Positions 32,655 through 41,082 are shown, numbered from the stretch's first letter. The stretch: DNA of 64,000 nucleotides from Harenicola maris (GCA_018524345.1 JADQAZ010000002.1:496001-560000), one strand, 5' to 3'. Notes: generated by a model not told the origin, from the letters alone. Numbers and translations: made by a program.

Positions 32655-34753
32655 TTCCAGAACCTCCCCCATGTTTTTGCAAGTTCAGGCTGGTGGGCCT
32701 CTCGGACGCTTTCATATAGGCGTCCTTCGACGTTCAGGCGCGCACCGCCGTCGCGGGTCAGAGGCCGCAACACGCCGCCGACTTTCTGCGTCGATGGCTT
32801 GCCGGTGAAGAAGCTGACCGGCACTTGAATGCGCAGGCCCTTGTCAAAAGAACCTTCGCCAAAGTCCTCAAAGGAGACATCGGTAAAGGTCGCAAAGGCC
32901 CCCACGCGCCAGCCATTGGCAAATTCGCGGTCAAGAGTGATCGTTGTGCCCCAGTCGCCCGCGAGGTAGCGGCCCACATCCAGCTGGCCGTGATAGCCCT
33001 TGCCGAAGTCATAGTAGGCAGAGGCGTGGCCGGTGACGACTTCGTAGTCCTGGAAGCCGAACATCTGTTCAAAGTCACGCTGTTTTACGATGTTAACCTC
33101 GGCGCCGAGGGCAAGGCGGCTGTCGACAGGTTTCCACAGCAATTCGCCAGAGATCCCGCCGAACATCCGCTCAAGATAGCCCACGGTAACGCGGCTATAG
33201 AGGTTGCGACCGGGGCGGCCAAAGTAGGCGAGCGTCAGGTCGTCAATCGCCGGATCGGCGTTCTGGTTATACAGAATGTAATCGGTGCGGACATGCGGCA
33301 GAACCGAGTTCGTCGTGACCGAGTTCTCGTCAAGGTTGCCGAAAGCCTTCTTGCGAATGGCGCCTTGCAGAACCCAGCCGGGCGCGATGTCATATTTGCC
33401 GGACAGGCGCAGGCCGACATCGCCGCGAATAGGCTCATCAGGGTCAAAGTAGCCGACCCGAACATAGGGTTTCAGCGACCAGGTGAACTTTGGATAGACT
33501 TCGGGATTGATACGCGCCCCGTCCAGCTTGGGACCGGCGGCGTCAGTGATGGCGGCGCGGGCGAGGATTTCGCCGGAGTGCGCGTTCTCGAGGTTTTCCA
33601 GATCGCTGCGCGAAATGGAGACGCGCGACAGGGGAATGCCGTCCACAACGGGGACGATCACCAAGGTTTCAACCGAAGCAGGCAGCGCCCGCGACATCAC
33701 GCGGGCCGAGCGCCCGATGGCCTGCGGCAGGGCGGCGAAGCGGGTGTTGCGCACGCGGACCTCTGCGCGTGTGCCGTTAACGGCCATGGCCTCAACCACG
33801 ATGCCGTCTTTGGCCAGAACATCGGCGATCCGGTCCGACAGGATGCCCGTTGCGTTTGGCTCTTCCGTCCATTCCTGCCCCCAGTCGGCGGGAGAAATGC
33901 GGCGGGAGGGGCGGCGTTCGACGGGCAGAGGCGCGGCCTCGGCGCTGGTCACAAACGGCTTCTTCGGGTTGAGCGCGATGCGAAGCTGCACCCCGATCTC
34001 AGTGCCGTAGAGATAAGAGGCCGAGAGGGCGGTGCCGCTGTCGAACTTATACTCTGCATTGAAGTTCCACGGCGATTGCACGTCAATCACGCCGCGCTGT
34101 TCCTCAACGAAATAGGCATCAGAGGAATATTCGGCCTTGAGCGTCAGACGTTTGTTCGGCTGGTAGGAAATGCCCGCAAAAGGGGCCACGTCGCCCTGAA
34201 AATACTTACCAAAGCTGACGGTGCCGCCCGTTGGCACGTATTCATTGGTGCGGTCGCCAAAGGTGGCGATGGTTCCGTTGGAGCCCAACCGCCCCCAGCC
34301 AAGGCCTGCGGTGACGGTGATCTTCGGGTTGATGGTTTTGGTGGCGACGACATATTCGGAGGACCAAAGGCCCGTGCCCGCAAAGTCGCGCAGGCCAAAG
34401 GCCACGGCGGGGTGATACCGCCCCTCTTTGAGCAGCAGGTATTGCAGGTCAAAGCTGCGATCGAGGCGGTCCGTACCGTCAACGTTATACCCGCCGATCC
34501 GCGAATAGCGGAAGGTGCCGGAAAAACGGGGTGAAATTTGAAAGTGCAGCGCGGTGCGGTTGATCTTGCCAAAGGCGGTAAAGCTGGCGGTAAAGTTCGC
34601 GTCCGGCGCGCTTTCGGCCGTGGGCATTTCGATCAAGCCGGGGGAGCCATAGAAGCTAAGCGATTGGGTTACAGGGATTTCCGCACGTGCGGCCCCCGTT
34701 GTTACAACCCCAAGGGCAAGCAAGGATGCCCCGATGCGAAACTTTTGTGTCAT
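32651..34753 (-). CDS. yjbH: YjbH/GfcD-family outer-membrane exopolysaccharide protein
   Basis: 700 aa with a signal peptide (IGASLLALGVVTTGAARA). It is built of two beta-rich halves. The first starts LSFYGSPGLIEMPTAESAPD and ends near 260. The second (~400-690) is rich in alternating-residue strands such as YVRVGYFDPDEPIRGDVGL and ending YESVREAHQPEL. This is the YjbH/GfcD layout, predicted to form outer-membrane barrels that help secrete polysaccharide. Between the halves, VEAMAVNGTRAEVRVRNTRF is a periplasmic domain. First gene of the pair with yjbF. Confidence 0.87.
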   Translation of the reverse strand: MTQKFRIGASLLALGVVTTGAARAEIPVTQSLSFYGSPGLIEMPTAESAPDANFTASFTAFGKINRTALHFQISPRFSGTFRYSRIGGYNVDGTDRLDRSFDLQYLLLKEGRYHPAVAFGLRDFAGTGLWSSEYVVATKTINPKITVTAGLGWGRLGSNGTIATFGDRTNEYVPTGGTVSFGKYFQGDVAPFAGISYQPNKRLTLKAEYSSDAYFVEEQRGVIDVQSPWNFNAEYKFDSGTALSASYLYGTEIGVQLRIALNPKKPFVTSAEAAPLPVERRPSRRISPADWGQEWTEEPNATGILSDRIADVLAKDGIVVEAMAVNGTRAEVRVRNTRFAALPQAIGRSARVMSRALPASVETLVIVPVVDGIPLSRVSISRSDLENLENAHSGEILARAAITDAAGPKLDGARINPEVYPKFTWSLKPYVRVGYFDPDEPIRGDVGLRLSGKYDIAPGWVLQGAIRKKAFGNLDENSVTTNSVLPHVRTDYILYNQNADPAIDDLTLAYFGRPGRNLYSRVTVGYLERMFGGISGELLWKPVDSRLALGAEVNIVKQRDFEQMFGFQDYEVVTGHASAYYDFGKGYHGQLDVGRYLAGDWGTTITLDREFANGWRVGAFATFTDVSFEDFGEGSFDKGLRIQVPVSFFTGKPSTQKVGGVLRPLTRDGGARLNVEGRLYESVREAHQPELAKTWGRFWK

Positions 34754-34792
34754 GCCCTAAACCCCAAAGCCATTTAGACCCAACTAAGGGGG

Positions 34793-34810
34793 TTTGCATC
34801 AGGATGCAAA
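34793..34810. promoter_or_regulatory. 18-bp palindrome upstream of yjbH
   Basis: TTTGCATC (34793-34800), AG, GATGCAAA (34803-34810), perfect arms with a 2-base centre, 40 bases upstream of the minus-strand yjbH start. The compact symmetry suits a dimeric regulator better than a terminator. The binding protein is unknown. Confidence 0.45.
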
Positions 34811-34871
34811 GGATGTGGCAAAAAAGCACTAATTTGCCTCCGCGCGTGACCTTTTATCGACACAGGGGGCG

Positions 34872-36311
34872 CTACTGCGCAGGGCAGGATGCGGGGGTTT
34901 GGTAGAGGCCAAAGCTCTGCCCGCGATAGGCCCCTTCCTCGGGCGCGAGAATCCGCAGCGGCGCCCCCGCACAGGTCGGGGCAAAATCGGGCCGGATCAC
35001 GAAGAGAACCTCGCCCGTGGCATCGGAGGGCAGGGGGAAGCTGAGCTCATAGTGGTTGGCGGCGCGGCCCTTGGGCGGGGGGGCGTGAAAGGTCAGGCCG
35101 CTGTCCCGTCCGGTATAGAACAGGTCCGCCAGAAGATCGCGGTTCTTGACCACGATGGTTTTCAGGCCCTCGTCACGCGCCGCGCCCATGATGGCCTCAC
35201 TCATCTGGACCCGCCCCAGATAGCGCGCCATAAGAAGCCGGCCTTCGCCGACGGTGATATCCTGCGCTTTCATCGCCGCGATCGGGACAAAGAGCGCAAA
35301 GGCAGAGTGCAGCGCGAGGGAGGCCCAAAGCGTCCAGCGGTGTCGAAGCACCAAGGGAACAATCACCAATGTTCCGGCAAGGTAGGCCGCCGCGGCCCAA
35401 TTGGCATAGGCATTGGACAGCAGCGCCTGCAGGCAAACCAGCGCCACGATGGGCAGGCTGAACAGGAGCAGGCTGCGGTTTTGCGGGGACCAGCGGATAA
35501 GAAGCCAGAGCAGGCCGGTAAACAGGATCGGACCGAAGACGATGAACTGTGCCCCGAAGAACTCTGCCAAACCGGCAAAGTTGAGCCCCGCCCGCGTGGC
35601 CGGATCGCGCACCCAATCGGCGTTATCAAGGGTGTGCTGCACCGTGGACAACCCGTTGGCGATATTCCAGATGATATTGGGCGACAGGACCACCAGAAAT
35701 GCCGCAAGGGCCAATCCCGCCTGCCGCAATGTCGGGCGGGCGGCGGGCACGAACACCGCGGCAAGCCCTGCGCAGAGAATGTAATAGACCGCCGCGTATT
35801 TGGCCAAGGCCGCAACCCCGAGCAAAGCGCCCGCCGCAAGCGCGAGCTTGCCCGAGGGCCGTTTCAGCATCGCAAACCAGAACATCAGCGCGCCCGACAG
35901 GAAGGGGAACATGATGGTGTCTGTGCTGATCAGAAAGCTGCCGACAGAGATGATCGGCAAGGTGATATAGAGCGCGGCGGCGCAGACCCCCGCGCGCCCG
36001 GCCCAAAGGGCCTGCGCCGCCGCGCCAAGGATCATCGCCGTGACCGCGTGGAACAGGGGCGCGGGCAGGCGCACCCAGAACGGCGCATCGGAGCCCGCGA
36101 TTTCCGTCATCGCGCGGATCACCCAAGCGATCAGGGGCGGTTTGGAATAGTAGCCAAAGTCTATGTCCTGACCCCAGAGCCAATATTGAACCTCGTCCAC
36201 GAAAAGGTCGGTCTGGTTCCAGCCCATCATTACAATGCGGAACCCCGTGACCACAGCCACGATCAGCGCCGCCGCCGGAAGCCAGCGGAACGGGTTAGGC
36301 GTTGCGTTCAT
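34872..36311 (-). CDS. ArnT/PMT-like membrane glycosyltransferase (GT39/83 type)
   Basis: 479 aa with about eleven membrane helices in residues 1-340 and a C-terminal periplasmic domain. The first periplasmic loop has DLFVDEVQYWLWGQ and FGYYSKPPLIAWVIR, the Asp-Glu and KPPL motifs of ArnT and protein mannosyltransferases. Such enzymes move a sugar from polyprenyl phosphate to lipid A, a protein or another acceptor on the periplasmic face. It overlaps the LpxB-N-domain gene by 17 bases and lies in a module with a GT2 that could make the polyprenyl-linked donor. Confidence 0.85.
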   Translation of the reverse strand: MNATPNPFRWLPAAALIVAVVTGFRIVMMGWNQTDLFVDEVQYWLWGQDIDFGYYSKPPLIAWVIRAMTEIAGSDAPFWVRLPAPLFHAVTAMILGAAAQALWAGRAGVCAAALYITLPIISVGSFLISTDTIMFPFLSGALMFWFAMLKRPSGKLALAAGALLGVAALAKYAAVYYILCAGLAAVFVPAARPTLRQAGLALAAFLVVLSPNIIWNIANGLSTVQHTLDNADWVRDPATRAGLNFAGLAEFFGAQFIVFGPILFTGLLWLLIRWSPQNRSLLLFSLPIVALVCLQALLSNAYANWAAAAYLAGTLVIVPLVLRHRWTLWASLALHSAFALFVPIAAMKAQDITVGEGRLLMARYLGRVQMSEAIMGAARDEGLKTIVVKNRDLLADLFYTGRDSGLTFHAPPPKGRAANHYELSFPLPSDATGEVLFVIRPDFAPTCAGAPLRILAPEEGAYRGQSFGLYQTPASCPAQ

Positions 36312-36594
36312 TGTGGATCAGCCAAAGGTTGCGCCCGTAAATCGCAAGGCCGGTAGACTGGCCAAGGATGAACACGGGGTCTTTGCGGTAGATGGCATAG
36401 GCCAGCAAGATCAGCCCGCCGAGGATAGAGAAATACCAAAAGGAGAGGGGCACGACAGAGCGCCGCGCCCTTTCGGAGGCAATCCACTGCACCAGAAACC
36501 GCGCGGTAAAGAGCATCTGGCCGCCAAGGCCGATCACGACCCACCAGAACTCTGTCCAGGTTTGGACGTTGAGAAAGACGAACAGGCTATCCAC
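36295..36594 (-). CDS. Small membrane protein with LpxB N-terminal (LAB_N) domain
   Basis: 99 aa from GTG at 36594. Three hydrophobic helices with FWWVVIGLGGQMLFTARFLV, QWIASERARRSVVPLSFW and STGLAIYGRNLWLIHNER, the domain found at the N-terminus of some lipid-A-disaccharide synthases and as a stand-alone protein next to GT2 enzymes. It may position or flip a lipid-linked sugar; function unproven. It overlaps the upstream GT2 by 8 bases and the ArnT-like gene by 17. A longer reading from 36666 lies inside the GT2 gene. Confidence 0.82.
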   Translation of the reverse strand: MDSLFVFLNVQTWTEFWWVVIGLGGQMLFTARFLVQWIASERARRSVVPLSFWYFSILGGLILLAYAIYRKDPVFILGQSTGLAIYGRNLWLIHNERNA

Positions 36595-37339
36595 GCGGGG
36601 CGCCTTGGGCGGTTGTCGCAGGTTCACTTGCCTTCGCGGTTTTGCGTCTGCGGATAAGCCATGCAACGCCGATCAGGTCATAAACCCCCACCATCGCGCG
36701 GCCAAAATTGGTGTATTTCGAGGTGCCTGCACCGCGCTCCGCATGGGCCACATCGACAAGGGCGATCTCCCAGCCGTCGCGTTTGAACAGGGCAGGCAAA
36801 TAGCGGTGCATATGGTTGAAATAGGGCAGGGCAAGGAAGGCCTCGCGCCGGAACCCCTTGAGCCCGCAGCCCGTGTCGCGCGTGCCGTCATTAAGCATCC
36901 GCGCCCGCAGGCCATTGGCGAATTTTGAGGCCCACCGTTTGGAAAACGTGTCCTGCCGCGCAACCCGTTGGCCTGCGACTAGCCCGAGCGTGCCGGCCTC
37001 ATCCGTCATCAAGGGGGCGAAAAGCTTTGGCAGCTCGCTCGCCGGGTTTTGTCCGTCACCGTCCAGCGTGCAGACGATGGGCGCCTGCGCCGCGATCACG
37101 CCGCTATGGACGGCCGCGCTTTGCCCGGCGGACTGCGGGTGCTGCAAAAGCCGAATGCGCGGATCGGCGCGGCACATATCCGCAACATGGGCGGCGGTGT
37201 CATCGGTGGAGCCATCGTCCACCACCAGAACCTCAAAGCCGCAGATCGGATCACAGGTTTCGGCAATCGCCAAGACCAGAGCGCCGATATTGTCCCGCTC
37301 GTTCTTGACCGGGATCACGATGGATACATCGGGGGCCAT
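36587..37339 (-). CDS. Family 2 glycosyltransferase, dolichyl/undecaprenyl-phosphate sugar synthase-like
   Basis: 250 aa from ATG at 37339. SIVIPVKNERDNIGAL, VLVVDDGSTDDT, CTLDGDGQNPASEL and DTGCGLKGFRREAF follow the DPM1/ArnC pattern. One C-terminal helix (MVGVYDLIGVAWLI) may anchor it. It probably loads a sugar onto a polyprenyl phosphate in the cytoplasm for the ArnT-like enzyme two genes downstream. It overlaps the LAB_N gene by 8 bases and starts five bases after the LacI regulator. Confidence 0.87.
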   Translation of the reverse strand: MAPDVSIVIPVKNERDNIGALVLAIAETCDPICGFEVLVVDDGSTDDTAAHVADMCRADPRIRLLQHPQSAGQSAAVHSGVIAAQAPIVCTLDGDGQNPASELPKLFAPLMTDEAGTLGLVAGQRVARQDTFSKRWASKFANGLRARMLNDGTRDTGCGLKGFRREAFLALPYFNHMHRYLPALFKRDGWEIALVDVAHAERGAGTSKYTNFGRAMVGVYDLIGVAWLIRRRKTAKASEPATTAQGAPRG

Positions 37340-37344
37340 CTGGG

Positions 37345-38382
37345 TCACACCGCCCGAAGGGTGTCGCCGTGGGCGACGGTGGGGGTCAGCTCGATACATT
37401 CGCCGCCGCCGCCGCTCGGGTCCTCGGCGCGGGTGGCGATGATGCGGGCGGCGGCCTCGCCGATCTCTGTCCGGCAGGCGTCCATCGTGGCTAGTTGCAT
37501 GGGCAATCCACCAAGAAGCTCAACAGCGTTGAAGCCCGCCATACCAAGAGAGTTCGGAATATCGATGCCCTGATCCAGACAATACATCAAACCACCGGCG
37601 CCGATCATATCGTTGGAATAATACAGGAAATCGAGGTCAGGGCAGCGTTTCAACATCTCTGCCGTCATTTCGCGGCCCTTGGTCATGCCAGAGCCGCCCT
37701 CGTAGAATTGCTGGTCTTCCACCTCAAGACCCGCCTTTGCCAAAGCCTCTGTAAAACCCTCGAACCGTTTGCGGGCGCGGTGGTCGAGGGGCATCTTAGT
37801 GCCCAGAAACCCGATCCGCTTGTAACCGGCCTCAACAATTGCCTGCGCCATCATCCGGCCTGCGCGGCGATGGGAAATGCCCACCATGGCGTCCACAGGA
37901 TCGCCGTCGATGTCCATGATCTCCACCACAGGGCAATCGGCGCTTCGCAGCATGGCGCGGGCGGCATCCGTATGCTCCAGCCCCGCGATAATTACGCCAG
38001 AGGGCCGCCAGGACAGCATCTCGTATAGAACCTTCTCGGCCCGCGCGGGTTGATAGTTCGTCACCCCGACCACCGGCTGCAGGTCCGTCTCGTCCAGCAC
38101 GTTTGAAATGCCGGTCATGACCTCTGGAAACACCATATTGGACAGGCTGGGAATGATCACAGCAACAAGGTTCACCCGCTGGCTCGCCAAGGCGCCCGCG
38201 ATCTTGTTGGGCACATAGCCAAGCGTGCGCGCAGCCTCGAGAACCTTATCGCGCGTCGCCGCAGAGACATCACCGCGATTGCGCAACACACGGCTCACGG
38301 TCATTTCGCTCACACCACTGGCCTCCGACACATCACGAAGGGTCAGGGGGCGACGGGGGGGGATTGGCGGTGTGCTGCTCAC
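37345..38382 (-). CDS. LacI-family transcriptional regulator
   Basis: 345 aa from GTG at 38382. Helix-turn-helix LTLRDVSEASGVSEMTVSRVLRN and hinge helix PNKIAGALASQR are complete. The periplasmic-binding-protein-like core (VAVIIPSLSNMVFPEVM, GFLGTKMPLDHRARKR, NDMIGAGGL) resembles the GntR/gluconate branch. The ligand is unknown. It lies just upstream of the GT2/LAB_N/ArnT module with a five-base gap, so it may share their transcript. A target among sugar genes elsewhere is equally likely. Confidence 0.88.
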   Translation of the reverse strand: MSSTPPIPPRRPLTLRDVSEASGVSEMTVSRVLRNRGDVSAATRDKVLEAARTLGYVPNKIAGALASQRVNLVAVIIPSLSNMVFPEVMTGISNVLDETDLQPVVGVTNYQPARAEKVLYEMLSWRPSGVIIAGLEHTDAARAMLRSADCPVVEIMDIDGDPVDAMVGISHRRAGRMMAQAIVEAGYKRIGFLGTKMPLDHRARKRFEGFTEALAKAGLEVEDQQFYEGGSGMTKGREMTAEMLKRCPDLDFLYYSNDMIGAGGLMYCLDQGIDIPNSLGMAGFNAVELLGGLPMQLATMDACRTEIGEAAARIIATRAEDPSGGGGECIELTPTVAHGDTLRAV

Positions 38383-38504
38383 AGGAGTTCCGGTGTATAA
38401 AGTGCGTTACAGCCTCATTATCGGGAATTGCGCCGGTCTCCAAGCGCATGCTTGCCCTTGCCCCCTTGAAGCCCGCGAAAATTGGCCGCAAAACGGACAG
38501 GCGT

Positions 38505-38581
38505 GGCCCCGTGGCTCAACTGGATAGAGCAGCCCCCTCCTAAGGGGCAGGTTGCAGGTTCGAATCCTGCCGGGGTCACCA
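38505..38581 (+). tRNA. tRNA-Arg (anticodon CCU)
   Basis: Acceptor GGCCCCG (38505-38511) pairs with CGGGGTC. The anticodon arm GCCCC-CTCCTAA-GGGGC places CCT at 38539-38541. The T arm is GCAGG-TTCGAAT-CCTGC, and the CCA end is encoded (38579-38581). All four arms pair, with one G-U in the acceptor. The DNA changes to AT-rich soon after it; no integrase or second copy of its 3' end is in the window. Confidence 0.96.
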
Positions 38582-39139
38582 ACTCGATTGAGAGCTCTGG
38601 TTGAGTTGCTTGCGTTAATTCGCGAGCGCGCTGAAAAACCTGTCAGCATGGCCGGGTGTGTTTGGCGACGGCGGATTCGATTGGGGCAAGATTGGTCTCA
38701 ATTTGGGAGATGGGGAGAATTTAAATATGATCTCTCTCTTGCATACAAGGAGCCTAATCTGTCGGATATTTTTGTCCGCCTAATTTGGCAATTGTATAGA
38801 ATTGCGTCATTCATTCCGTAATACAAGTAATTGAATGTGTATAGTTATCAATCAATTATGATTCGCGAAATTGCGTGAGATAAAAATGCATTGATGTGCT
38901 GATTCGGGGTGTTTTTTGATGTTTCATGATTTGCTTACGGTTATTTTTTCAAAGGTTAACAGTAAGTTAATGTGATTTTTCACTAAACTGGCCGTTTTAT
39001 GGCGATAAATCATTTTTTTCCACTAATATTCCGGAGCATCCAAACTGCGGGGGATTTCGCCCATGCGATGATCGGGAGGCTGGTGCGCCTCTTCGAGCCT
39101 TTGGGTGTGGAGAAAGTGTACCAACATTGGAGAAGTATA
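38582..39139. other. AT-rich region between tRNA-Arg and the curli genes
   Basis: 558 bases, strongly AT-rich from ~38700 to 39020, unlike the rest of the window. It holds the curli promoter, a perfect CtrA-like box at 38956-38970, and the curlin ribosome site GGAGAAG at 39129-39135. Open frames here begin inside the tRNA or lack ribosome sites, so I call no gene. Confidence 0.6.
38956..38970. promoter_or_regulatory. CtrA-like box upstream of curli
   Basis: TTAAC-AGTAA-GTTAA, a perfect TTAAC-N5-GTTAA, 170 bases upstream of the first curlin start. This matches the Rhodobacterales CtrA consensus. Control of curli by CtrA is inference. Confidence 0.55.
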
Positions 39140-39748
39140 ATGAAACATATTATCACGGTTGCTGCTTTTGTGGCCTTGGGCACTGCTGCCCATGCGCAAG
39201 ATGCATTTATTACTCAGGTTGGCGATGGTAACGCCGGTGCAAACGTTCAAACTGTCGCCCCTGCTGGCGGCAACGTTCAGGTGATCCAACAGGTTGGTGA
39301 AACCGGCAACTTTTTTGGCAACGCACCCGCGAACAACAACGCGGTTCAACTGGTTCGTGGTTCGAATAACGATGCCTTTACTTATCAGGACACATCCAAC
39401 GGTGCCGGCGGTTCCAACACCTCTTTGATCATTCAGACCGAAGACTACGATTTTGGCCTCTTCGTTCCGGTAAGCTCTACGATCGCTAGCAATAACACAG
39501 CGATCACAGTGCAGGACCAATCTTCCGGTCCGTTTGGCCACAACTTTGTTGCCCAGACCCTTCAGGTTGGTGACAACAACACCGCGATCAACTGGCAGGA
39601 AACCATGGGTTTCTCTGGCAATGCTGTTGGCATCTTGAACCCAACGCTGCACATGCCAACGCTGACTCAGACGGCGACACCCGCTGCTGTTCCGACTGGC
39701 TATGCGAACGTTCCTGCTCCTCTGGGCGGTTCGGTTGCAGCTTACTAA
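39140..39748 (+). CDS. csgA: Curlin subunit (CsgA-like)
   Basis: 202 aa from ATG at 39140. Signal peptide ~1-19 (IITVAAFVALGTAAHA). Curlin-type repeats with the Q-x-G-x2-N spacing follow: FITQVGDGNAGANVQ, VIQQVGETGNFFG, AFTYQDTSNG, LQVGDNNTAINWQ. They are imperfect and separated by Asn/Thr-rich spacers. A Pro/Thr-rich tail (~170-202) is not usual for CsgA. Exported through CsgG, it should polymerise as surface amyloid. Which curlin here is the main fibre and which the nucleator cannot be told from sequence alone. A stem-loop follows the gene. Confidence 0.82.
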   Translation: MKHIITVAAFVALGTAAHAQDAFITQVGDGNAGANVQTVAPAGGNVQVIQQVGETGNFFGNAPANNNAVQLVRGSNNDAFTYQDTSNGAGGSNTSLIIQTEDYDFGLFVPVSSTIASNNTAITVQDQSSGPFGHNFVAQTLQVGDNNTAINWQETMGFSGNAVGILNPTLHMPTLTQTATPAAVPTGYANVPAPLGGSVAAY

Positions 39749-39771
39749 GTTAAGCGCAGATAATTAAAACT

Positions 39772-39804
39772 ATCTCTGGCGGGCGCTCGGCGTTCGCCAG
39801 AGAT
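39772..39804 (+). other. Stem-loop between the first two curlin genes
   Basis: ATCTCTGGCG (39772-39781) and CGCCAGAGAT (39795-39804), a perfect 10-bp stem with a 13-base loop and no T-tract. Probably mRNA protection or partial termination, making the first curlin more abundant than the second. Confidence 0.6.
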
Positions 39805-39845
39805 GCACGAAAGCCATCTATTTTGATGCTTACGGAGTACCCCAG

Positions 39846-40505
39846 ATGTTTAGATCCTTTATACTGTTTGCAGCTTTCTGTTTAATTAATGCTCCACAGG
39901 GTTCGATCGCCCAAGAGGCCTATATCGTTCAGGTGGGCTCGCAAAATGACGCTGCAAATCTCGATCTGACGGGGGAGAGCTTGGCCGTCATTGCCCAGAA
40001 GGGTGCCCATAACAAAAGTGTCCAGTTGAGCGCAGGCGGGTCGAACCTTTTGGCCACTGCGCAGATCGGTGATCATAACCGCTCTGGCACTGCGGTCTTT
40101 GGAAATCAGAACTTTGTCGCGACTGCCCAGCTGGGATTCGCGAACCATGCCTCGGCTCTGGTTGTGGGTGGAAACAACTCTGTTTCGACGGTTCAAGTGG
40201 GATTCGCAAATGGCTCTGATGTGGCCTTGTTTGGCTCAAATGCGCAGGTGAATGTCGAACAAACCGGTGCATTGCTCCATAGCAGTCTTGTCGTGACCGA
40301 CCAGTATGGTGGCCCTGGCGGGTCTACCAAAAGTGCCGGAAACAGTTTGCACGCTGGACAAAGCGCGCTGTCAGATGGGCTGTCGGTTGGTGTTGTGCAG
40401 GGCGCGGGGGATGCACCAGTTAATGCAATGGTTTCAAGGGATTCCGCCGGCAACATCATGATCCGGCCGGGTTCTGCCACCACGGTTTTGAAGCTTGGGA
40501 ATTGA
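39846..40505 (+). CDS. csgB: Curlin subunit (CsgB/CsgA-like)
   Basis: 219 aa. Signal peptide ~1-22, cleaved near SIAQ. At least six curlin-like units: YIVQVGSQNDAANL, VIAQKGAHNKSVQL, ATAQIGDHNRSGTA, ATAQLGFANHASAL, STVQVGFANGSDVA, NVEQTGALLHSS. They are more regular than in the preceding curlin. Likely a nucleator or minor fibre subunit, by its position after the first curlin; the assignment could be the reverse. The tail ends with a basic, repeat-free segment (TVLKLGN). Confidence 0.78.
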   Translation: MFRSFILFAAFCLINAPQGSIAQEAYIVQVGSQNDAANLDLTGESLAVIAQKGAHNKSVQLSAGGSNLLATAQIGDHNRSGTAVFGNQNFVATAQLGFANHASALVVGGNNSVSTVQVGFANGSDVALFGSNAQVNVEQTGALLHSSLVVTDQYGGPGGSTKSAGNSLHAGQSALSDGLSVGVVQGAGDAPVNAMVSRDSAGNIMIRPGSATTVLKLGN

Positions 40506-40554
40506 TTTGGTTTTCCCTCTGTATTGCCGTTAGTTTCTGTTTTTATTTCGTGAT

Positions 40555-40572
40555 CTTATTATCACCAATAAG
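40555..40572. repeat. Inverted repeat upstream of csgF
   Basis: CTTATT (40555-40560), ATCACC, AATAAG (40567-40572), in the AT-rich gap after the second curlin. It may be a weak terminator or an operator for the csgF-csgG pair; nothing more can be said. Confidence 0.35.
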
Positions 40573-40679
40573 TTAACCTATTTGTATAGTTCCTGAGTTT
40601 TCCTTGTTTTGAGCGTAATTTGTGGTGTCTTCTTGACGCCAAGGTTCGTGAAAAGAGCCAGAATATGAGGAATCCAAAC

Positions 40680-41036
40680 ATGCCACGTTTTCATGTGTCA
40701 GTTGCAGTAATCGTTCTTGGTGTCGCGGCGAGCAGCGCGTCAGCAGAGAATTTTGAGTTTCAGTTTTTGAGCCCGTCTTTTGGCGGAAATCCGTTGAATG
40801 GAACTTACCTTTACGGCGTGGCGCAGGCGCAAGCGACGGCAACGGATCAGTCCGCTGTTGGCGGGCAAACCGCGTCCGGCGGTGGCACGGCCTCTGGTGG
40901 CAGTACCATTGGCGGGCCAACAATTATTATTCCGATCAATACAGATACCGGCAACACCACGCCCGTAACTGTCGGCGGTACTTCCGGTTCTGCGACGGCG
41001 CGAGAGGCGCGTATTTCGCAGATTGGTGAGAATTAA
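40680..41036 (+). CDS. csgF: Shortened CsgF-like curli assembly protein
   Basis: 118 aa from ATG at 40680; an ATG at 40665 is possible but GAGGA suits the later start. Signal peptide ~1-21. The mature start ENFEFQFLSPSFGGNPLNG, then TYLYGVAQAQA, is the conserved N-terminus of CsgF, which in E. coli inserts into the CsgG pore. The rest of CsgF (~90 residues) is absent. In its place is a Gly/Thr/Ser-rich stretch (~55-105) ending in ARISQIGEN, which looks like half a curlin repeat. Lies just before csgG. Confidence 0.8.
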   Translation: MPRFHVSVAVIVLGVAASSASAENFEFQFLSPSFGGNPLNGTYLYGVAQAQATATDQSAVGGQTASGGGTASGGSTIGGPTIIIPINTDTGNTTPVTVGGTSGSATAREARISQIGEN

Positions 41037-41082
41037 AGAGTAGCCTTCCATTACCGAAATATAAATTGAAGAGAGTGAGCAG

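Noticed and set aside
38505-38581. tRNA-Arg as a proven attachment site of a mobile element
   Set aside because: No integrase, no repeated tRNA end and no mobility genes are visible. Only the composition change supports it, so it is kept as a finding to check, not a feature.
38552-38821. An 89-codon open frame starting inside tRNA-Arg
   Set aside because: It begins within the tRNA, has no ribosome site and shows no recognisable pattern.
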